Assembly (NCBI RefSeq): GCF_010015585.1
Contig: NW_022985067.1
Coordinates: 1,254,437-1,318,436 of the forward strand
Source of the DNA: Eremomyces bilateralis CBS 781.70
Lineage: Eukaryota > Ascomycota > Dothideomycetes > Eremomycetales > Eremomycetaceae
DNA: 64,000 bases
Reading direction: 5' to 3'
Position numbers and translations under genes: made by a program. Below the pieces are notes generated by a model. It was not told the DNA's origin. It saw only the letters and a list, made by a program, of their open reading frames with translations, and made no database searches. This document shows positions 56,672-64,000 of the stretch, piece after piece (position 1 is the stretch's first letter; the number at the start of each line of letters is the position of its first letter).

Positions 56672-56754
56672 AACCCACGGCGGGATTCGAACCCGCAGCC
56701 TTGAGATTCCTGGTTATAAGAGTCTCACGCGCTAACCAATTGTGCCACGCAGGC
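56672..56754 (-). tRNA. tRNA-Lys(CUU) with a short intron
   Basis: 83 bases on the minus strand. Acceptor strands GCCTGCG and CGTGGGT pair with wobbles; box A is TGGCACAATTGG and box B GGTTCGAATCC; the T stem GCGGG/CCCGC is perfect. The anticodon stem TGAGA/TCTCA closes on CTCTTA, then about nine extra bases (TAACCAGGA), then A. Removing them gives the canonical seven-base loop CTCTTAA with anticodon CUU after the invariant T33. The intron sits one base 3' of the anticodon, the standard position for eukaryotic tRNA introns. Reading the TAT inside the raw sequence as an isoleucine anticodon gives no stem. Confidence 0.82.
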
Positions 56755-59700
56755 TAATGAGGATGAAAGAAAAATACCCTTCAAAGTATGTGAAGTGAAG
56801 TGAAGAAAGGAAAACGACATGAATTTAACAATTCCACTATCCGTGCCCTTGGACCGACCCACCACCAGATAATTCGAAGAAGGGATGGCACCAACAAATC
56901 AAATGGAAATTGACAGCATGCCTGCAGAATGAGAGGGGCCAGAGGAGGGGTCATGATGTCATCACGGATCCAAATGCAATATTATTATGTAGAGACGATC
57001 ACAGGTATTCAGGGATGTACCTCGTCCGCGGAGTGAAAGCGGTATTCGTCGTTCATTGCCCTAGGATTCTCGGAATAATCATATTAGAATTACAGTCTAT
57101 CAAGTAGATTGCTAACGGACGTATGTTGTGATTTTATCATGCCATCTGGTCCAGATTGTAGTTTGGTGGACCTGAGTGTAATATCGGAATCCCTAGTTAG
57201 ACACTGCAGACTGCAGTATTATTTGTCCGCATCCGTACAACAAGGAATTAGATCCATCGCTGTGAGACTGGGAGGATGACAAATCCGATGGTTGTCTCCG
57301 ACAGTGCCAATCCCCCCGATAAGGCGACAAGTGATAAATCCAAGTGACGAATCCTTTCCCAAGCCGCCGTAAATTCGGAACCGGAGACCGGTCGGGAGAG
57401 ACATTTTCATAAAAGAATGATATATAAACTCCGGTTCCCCCTCTAACGCCTCACAGTGTAGATCCGGCTTCGTCTTGCGTTTCTCATGACTGCCAAGGGA
57501 GGTATTGCGTGTCGCAGGAACGTCGCGAAGAGTCACGGATGGGATTATGATCGTATTATCGTGCACTCGGGTGATCCGAAGGATTACACAGCATTGAAGT
57601 TTAAGTTCTGCGCCCGCATCAAGGTGGTCCACTCTCATGAGATCCCCGTCAATATACACATTGAGAAATGCTTCAACTCAGCTACTTGGACGGCCTCGCG
57701 GCCTCGATGCGAGAGAGACCAACACCGATTTTGAATTGAAACCCAAAAAGACGACTGGCTGGTAGTTGAGGGAAAAGAGAAGGCGAGAGAAGGAAACATG
57801 CAGGAAGAGACCACCGGATAAGCAACCTCAGGGCGCAGCGTCACGGCTTAAGTTCAAGTTAGGAAACAGGAGAGGGCATAATATTTACCTTAGGTGTATC
57901 TTCGGCCCGATCAAGGAACCAGTCTCAATAAAGTAATAAACATCCGAACTGCGCATGTGAAACATCGTTTCGGCCATGTCATGAACCGTTACCTCATGCC
58001 CTGGGAGTAATTGTTACAATCCTTCCGTCTTATCCAGGATTGCCATGACCGCCTTCATCAGGGTGACGCAGGTCCGCTCCCATCGATAGATTTGCTCTGA
58101 GCCTGTCTTAGGTACCTGTACTGATTGGCGAACCATTGTTTCACATGGAGATTGTCGATTTTCCGTTTTGAAATCCCGTTTCCACCCAAATGATTTAGAA
58201 AATTCCGACCTAGTTACATACTCATGAATTGCGATTCCCATCAGGAGGAAGAATTGGTAAGGCATTAATAAATAAATAATAGACGAAGAGTAAGCAGTAA
58301 TTAAGCACTAAGCAGATGCTAGGATCGATCCGATGGGAGCTCCCGCTCCCGCTGCCCTAAATGTGGAGCAACTGACTGGGGCCACTGGTGCACCCGGCAC
58401 CACATGGCGTTCCTGTAATCGACGTCTATGAGGGGGTGCTTTCCACAAACAATCTGTCGAATCGTGATCATTGGCCAAATGTCTGATATATATTGTAAGG
58501 AGGCAGCGACTCGGCTGTCCGAGGAGATACATGAGTTCCTGACCGCTACAGGTAATTTTCCTGGTAGCCAGAGCGGCTGCGGACATATCGTGTCAGTTCC
58601 TCGCTGTCTTGTGGGAATCTAAATCGATCTCGACCTACCAGGCAAGCATTACTACGTCCCTGAAATTCGTATTGGTTCAATACCAGTACGAAAATGGCCG
58701 ACGATGTACATTCGAGTCCACCACTCTCAGAAGCGGTCTCAATGAACGCCGTTTCTCTTTCCGATAGAGGGAAAACAATCGCCTGGATCTGGCGTGGCAT
58801 ATGCTGAACCATGGGATGGAAGTTGCATTATGCGCCTATCGGCGAGAATCGGCGCGGATCATCGATCTGCGGACTGGTAATCACTAGATGGAGGTGGAAT
58901 TGCGGACCGTGGACAAGCTGGATAAAACCTGGGATATGGGCCATCGGTATGGGCATAGATACATTGGTGGATGTTTGCCTTCTCTTTCTCCTGTATTTTC
59001 CTCATTCCTGCTTTTTAGGACTTTTCTGGGTGAGTGCTGTTGGTTGGGAGGGTAAGATTTGGTGATCATCCGCTAGGGGAAAGGGGCCCATGGTGTGGTT
59101 GGAGAGACCGTCCTCCTGGTGAGATCAGTCCTATCAGTATTGCTGATGAAATGCGAAACACAGATATAAATCAGCATCACCCACCAGATGAAGTTCCTCC
59201 ATGTCCTCGAAGGGTTTTCCCGCCACCCGCTCACCATGAAGGGGTGGGCGCGGAAGAGGTCTATGCGTTACAAGCCGACGTACGGGAGGAGATGAAGGAC
59301 TATGCGCGGATGTAGATGTAGAATGACGGTACGTTTAGCCCCTTTCTCCTACATTCTTGTGGTGTGGATCCCTCCTCGGGTTGGCAGGTTGGATTCAGTT
59401 GGCTGCAATGATCGAAAATGGTTAGGCATCTGTTGTGTGGGCGCAGAAGCTGCTAGATGCGGAGTGAGGTAGAAATAGTCAGATAATAAAGAAGCAATGA
59501 CCAAAGGCGTGCGACTGATAATCCTGCGCTCTGAAAAGGAAAGCGCCCCCCTGAATTTACTGGGTTTTCCATTTGTCGTGCTTGGCGCACCGCTCATATA
59601 TATATACATGCCCGTACACTCATGCGATCCTGCTGGATGCGAATCCAGCCAGCTCTCAACCACGGAAGCTCATTCTAGGAAAAGACGAAAAAAGCCGCGA

Positions 59701-59959
59701 AGTGCACGGCCAAAAACAATTTGTTCGATCGTCGAATTAAAAGCGAAGAAAACAAACCCTCGAAACCTGAAGATCGGAAACCGGACGCTAATAATGCTGA
59801 GGAGCCATTGCCCACCACGCCAGAACGACGCGCGACGCGTCCCGGACCCATAGGTCATCAAACGCCGAAAGGCTGATGACGACGATAAAACGCAACGATA
59901 ATAATAAAGCACAGCGAAAGCGAAAACGATCCGTGGAACGCATCGCAAATCCTCCTCTT
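56755..59959. other. 3.2-kb region without a recognised gene
   Basis: The longest stretch here without a recognised gene. Several minus-strand frames read like protein but lack motifs and could not be joined: 57219-57659 (VYIDGDLMRVDHLDAGAELKL..., no ATG at its head), 58014-58265 (ATG start, 83 codons, FSKSFGWKRDFKTENRQS) and 58546-58812 (MPRQIQAIVFPLSERETAFIE). They may be exons of one or two genes I cannot assemble, or decayed sequence. The rightmost part is the 3' region of the Kcs1 gene. Confidence 0.35.
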
Positions 59960-62900
59960 TCACACGCTCACCTCTCCATCGTCCCCTCCCAGCACATCCT
60001 CCCATCTAGTACCCGCCGTCCCCCTCATCTCTCCCCGCTGATCCACGCTCATCCCCTCTCCCTCACCACGTTCCACCCACTCCCTGTCATTCAGCTCCGC
60101 CCATATGCGCTGGAAATACAATCGCAGACTACGCACTCCGCGCAGATACCCGCGATCAATCCCGTGCACGTTGTGCGGCGGGCATCGAATCGACCCCTCC
60201 GGTCGCCCCGCTAGGTCTTCCGCGGTCACGCAGTTCGCGAAATCGACGATCTTCAGGCGGATGTGCGGCGTACGCGTCGGCTGGGGCTTGGACGGGGACG
60301 GGTCGGCGCTGCTGTCAACCGAGGCGCCCGAGCCGACCGCTACTTCCTCCCTGGCCGCCTCAAACTCGACAGCGCTGTCATACAGCATCAACAGACTGCT
60401 CGCGTAGAACCGATAGCCAGGCAAACTCCAGATGATGTCCTCAAGGCGGGCCAACTTGTCAAGGATGACAGGGATATGCCGATTCGCGGGAGAGTAGCTG
60501 TGTCCATCGAAGAAATACCGCTTCAGTGCGTCCTGGAACTCCCGTCCGGATTTGAGGTCGCGGCCGAAATACTTGTCTTCGAAGATGTAGGACTGCGTCT
60601 TGTTGCTCCACACCTGCATCCCGCACACCCGAACCCCCAGCTCGCGCGACGTCGTGGATTTGCATTTGCGTCGCTGAGATCGCTGCTTTTGCGAGTCCGC
60701 TTCTACTCCGTATTGGCGCGTGCCCATCTTCAGGTCTAGCACGCACGGTCGCGACATCCCGGCGGTGAGATCTTCGAGGAGGATGAAGTGCTCGACGCGG
60801 GCGTCAGTCTGGGTTTGAGACTGGATAGGATTGAGTGGAGTCGTGTATGGGCTGGGCAATTTCTCTTGCTGGGTTCGGAGCGGGGCGTCAGAGCGTTCGG
60901 ATCGACCGTTGTCTTCTCGGGTGCTCGTGCGGATCGTGCTCTCAGAGGAGTGGGAGCCCGTGGAAGAGGTATGGCTGGATGCGTGAGAGGAACTGGCCGT
61001 GAGCCGAGTCCGGTCTTCCCTCGGGGCCTCGTCTTCGCGGTCGCCGCCATACCCCTCGTCTTCGTGGTATTCAAGAGCGGTGCGCTTGTTGGTTTCGAGG
61101 TCGACGAGCGTGCGTCGGAGGTTGCCCCCCGAGCGTCGACGTCGTGGAATTGAGATTGCTGATCGGTTGCTAGCCTCACCCGACTCCGTATCGAGCGCCG
61201 CACGCGATCGAGATGCTGCCTCTCCGGCGAAGCCGGATCTATCGCCGGCAGACTGGGACATGCTTGGAGGTAGGGAACTGGTATCGATCGACAACGACGA
61301 CGTATTCGTGGTGGACCCCGAGCCATTCCGCCTTACACTGTGGATGTTGGATGAATCAATGCTACTCCGGCGATCCGACATGGATGACGCCGCCGAGAAG
61401 GACTGAGCTTCCTTGAAGGCTCGAACTTTCGGGTGGGTGCGCTCTCGTTTGGAGTGGCGATGCACGGGGGAAGGCGAGAACACCTCTCGTAAGACTTGTT
61501 CCTGAAGCTTACGGTTCACAGTAGTCGCTCCCCATATAGCATTTTGTCTCATTGCCAGCCGCGATGGACTACTATCAGTCGAAGTGCTTGTGTCCAGGGC
61601 AGCATCATCATCGCCCCGGTGCAACTGCGTCAAGAGAGATTCATTTCGACCTCGTTGCCGTGGAAAGCCGAACAGATCTTCAGGGATAATGTGCCGATTG
61701 TTCTCTAGGATCACTTGCGGTACCTGGGCGTGCGCTCCGGCTTGCTGATGGCTGACAATCCGTGGCTGGTTTTTCACTAAATGCTTGAGTGGCAACCCCT
61801 CGTCTTGGCGAGCCGGATCCTTCGACTCCCCTTCACCAGCCGGTTGCTCCTGCTCGGTCTTCCTTCGTTTCGAAGGTTTCCGATATGTCACATTGAGGAC
61901 CCCGATATACCTAAATACTGCATATTAGCATCGGCACACAGGAACAACAACCATGGATATGAGGGGGACGAGGTTGGGGAGGTATCTTGGCTGGGTCTCA
62001 GCTTCAAAGCCAGCAAAGGAATGATAAGGTATCGTACCTGGGCAGAAAGTCCAGCAGCTCCGGGTGATGCAACTCCACGGTCTCGTAAAACTCATTTTCA
62101 CGGTTATTGAGCTGTTTACAAACGGCGGCGCGAGAGAAGCGGTAGACGGTCGAATGTCCGCCGACTTGATGATCGAACGGCTCGAGCTCGACGGCACCGA
62201 GGGGGGCTGGTGGCTTCGAACGGCTACGATATTGCGACTTGGTTCGTCTTAGCGGTGCCGGTGTCATGTCGAATTCCTCTACTGCACTCAACTCATCCAC
62301 CAGGGCTCTGTTGGAGTCTTCAAATGGCTCACGGGAAGGACCCTCGTCAATCGGATGGAGACTCGGTTCTTCCGTAGCTCGACGACCGACTTCGTGGAAC
62401 AGCTGCTTTTTGTCCTGGGACTTGATGGAAATCTCAACCTCTCCGGGGCTTTGGCATAGTTCGTCGGCCTTCCACGCCGTAACCGCATCCTGAACCGGGC
62501 GAGGTCGAGTTTCGATCGGTATACCCTTTTTGGGCGACGGTGTCCGGGTCTCTTCTGAGCCTTCTTCATTGAGAGTAACCTGACGATGAGGGAAATACAG
62601 TGCTTTTGATATCTCGCGATCGGAGTCGTTTTCATCCTCTGCTGCTTTCTTGAGGGTTATCAAGGTGCTAGGTGAGTCTCTACCCAATGATGATCTTGGT
62701 GTATAGGGACGTCTTGGTTTGGTGGAAGGTGAGATGATAGGCTCAGGAGACTGAAGTACGCTGTCTTCCGGGACTGAAGCCTGTTGCTTGTTTTCTGCTC
62801 AACCGTGTATTAGCATCTATCGTCCTCATGGATGAATGCAAGGTGAGTTTCATTGGGGGTCCTCTACTTACTTGGTGTATCACGTTGATGGGCTTGGGCT

Positions 62901-63937
62901 AGTTCAACTACTTTCTGTAGCTTCGGTATCCCGGGAGACTCTTCCTCGTCGTCTCGTTCATCGACCTTTCGATGCTCCCTCTGCGATTGTCTCAGAGACG
63001 CTGCAGCCATCAACTCGCGTAGGTGCTCAGTGCGTCTCTTATCCTCCGCAGCCTCGTTCTCCTTGAAGATCCCTAGGGTATGACTTGCTTTGCGACTGCG
63101 CGCAACCGCACTCATATCCGCCTTGGGCAAGGTCGCTTCGATCTTCTTGTCGACGTGCGACGACTGAGCCGTTTTGCCCCGGGCCAACGTTGGCTTTCCC
63201 TGTCGCCATGACCTGTATATTTTTCGTTCTTCTTCATATTGCGGTTCTAGTGGCGGTGACTGGCCGCGACTGCTGCTTGCAGCCGAATGGGTAGTCAGGG
63301 TCTTGATGGAACTCGGGCTGCTCTTATCTATGGTGTGCGGGTCGTGAGGTTCTATGGTATGGGACTCCCCGCTTGTGCCAATATACTGCCTCGGACTGGG
63401 TTGATCGTCCGAACCGTCCATCGCTCCAGGAGGCCTTGCAATGTGCCGATGTACGCCAATTGGATACGGCATCGGCATTGGCATGGTGGAGGACGACTGT
63501 TTCCCTACACGATGCTTTTGCAGAAATATCGGAGGCTCCTTCAGCCTCTGGGCTGGGATCGCCATCTGCTTGCTCTTCTCAGTCGGAGATCCAACATCAG
63601 CTAGGCTTTCGACCACCGGAGACAGCCGAGGAGAGGATTCTGGCGATTCACGCGTGCTGTACGTAGTGGCGAATATACTATCGCGCTCGTCCAATTGCGG
63701 ACCCTGGGTGAACTTGGATCGAAGGGCTTCGGCGTTGATCGGGGTGGTTTTCGACCTCGCCTCGGATGCGAGTTTGACGGGTGTCACGTCCTCACCGTTC
63801 GAGCTGGCGGGGTGATGCATCGGGCGGTGGCCGTCAGCAGATGAGGAATTGAGGGTGGAGATGTCGCGAGGTCCGCCATGGCGACTCGCGAAGGCGGGTC
63901 TTGCATACTTATCGGGAGGGCGGGGTGGGTTCGCCAT
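59960..63937 (-). CDS. KCS1: inositol hexakisphosphate kinase, Kcs1 type
   Basis: Exons 62872-63937, 62038-62797 and 59960-61910 give 1258 residues, in the range of large fungal Kcs1 proteins. Introns of 74 and 127 bases keep phase; the second acceptor (TATTTAG) restores LPRYIGVLNVTYRK, a conserved block. The kinase domain is split by a long disordered insert. It begins around EFYETVELHHPELLDFLP and resumes at HFILLEDLTAGMSRPCVLDLKMG, which carries the PxxxDxKxG inositol-phosphate-binding motif. It ends with RFYASSLLMLYD and RLKIVDFANCV (metal/ATP-binding Asp). The enzyme makes 5-IP7 from IP6, a signal for phosphate and energy balance sensed by SPX domains. The N-terminal 600 residues are Ser/Pro-rich and presumably regulatory. 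The promoter is cut by the window's right edge. Confidence 0.95.
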
Positions 63938-64000
63938 GTTCGGGACATTGGAGAGACCACACTCTCACGACAACGAACCGCCTAGGGAGGGGTGGGTGGA
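63938..64000. promoter_or_regulatory. start of the Kcs1 upstream region
   Basis: 63 bases before the Kcs1 ATG (minus strand). Too short to describe further. Confidence 0.4.

Noticed and set aside
56672-56754. tRNA-Ile(UAU)
   Set aside because: The TAT in the raw loop cannot be placed in a seven-base loop with a paired stem; the Lys(CUU) reading with an intron pairs fully.

Overview
This window is nuclear DNA of a filamentous ascomycete (Pezizomycotina). The genes are split by short introns, mostly about 45-80 bases, with GT...AG ends and CTAAC/CTGAC-like branch sites. Fungal-type Zn2Cys6 regulators occur twice, and families such as MED19/Rox3, UCS myosin chaperone and Kcs1 inositol-phosphate kinase are in fungal form. 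I cannot place it below that level. Two runs of N (15842-15907 and 52552-52713) show it is a draft assembly. Each gap lies inside a gene, and the reading frame differs on its two sides.

Left third (1-27 kb), mostly housekeeping and regulatory genes: a gene cut by the left edge; a small two-exon unknown; a 2-oxoglutarate/Fe(II) oxygenase; a Cys-rich C2H2 zinc-finger protein; a small N-myristoylated protein; a mitotic B-type cyclin; mitochondrial ribosomal protein uL2m; a Zn2Cys6 factor with an N gap; a HIT-family hydrolase; Mediator subunit MED19/Rox3 diverging from the ERCC1/Rad10 repair protein across a promoter with five TCATGTGA boxes; a 930-residue single-exon fungal protein; and a CIA30-domain gene of five small exons that leaves no long open frame.

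Middle (27-36 kb), gene-poor and carrying mobile-element remains: a luciferase-domain (DUF5519-like) membrane protein, then the 5' part of a LINE (zinc-knuckle ORF1 and endonuclease part of ORF2, no reverse transcriptase). Soon after comes the C-terminal end of a PIF1/Helitron-type helicase followed by a hairpin. A phosphoglycerate-mutase-like protein whose catalytic His is Ser and a small secreted protein follow.

Right (36-64 kb): a single-pass membrane protein, mitochondrial P5C dehydrogenase, and a second Zn2Cys6 factor with an apparent one-base frame break. A same-strand block of RNA and translation genes follows (PRP43 helicase, ZPR1, RNase P/MRP subunit Rpp21/Rpr2). Next are the UCS myosin chaperone (N gap), an MFS transporter, a 315-bp fold-back element, an intron-bearing tRNA-Lys(CUU), a 3.2-kb stretch with no recognised gene, and the Kcs1 inositol hexakisphosphate kinase.

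I found no biosynthetic gene cluster and no clearly new multi-gene system. The best leads are the fold-back element, the LINE/helicase junction, the His-less mutase-like protein, the E-box array and several uncharacterised proteins. Exon coordinates were worked out by eye from splice signals and frame continuity. All family names come from recognised motifs, not from a search.
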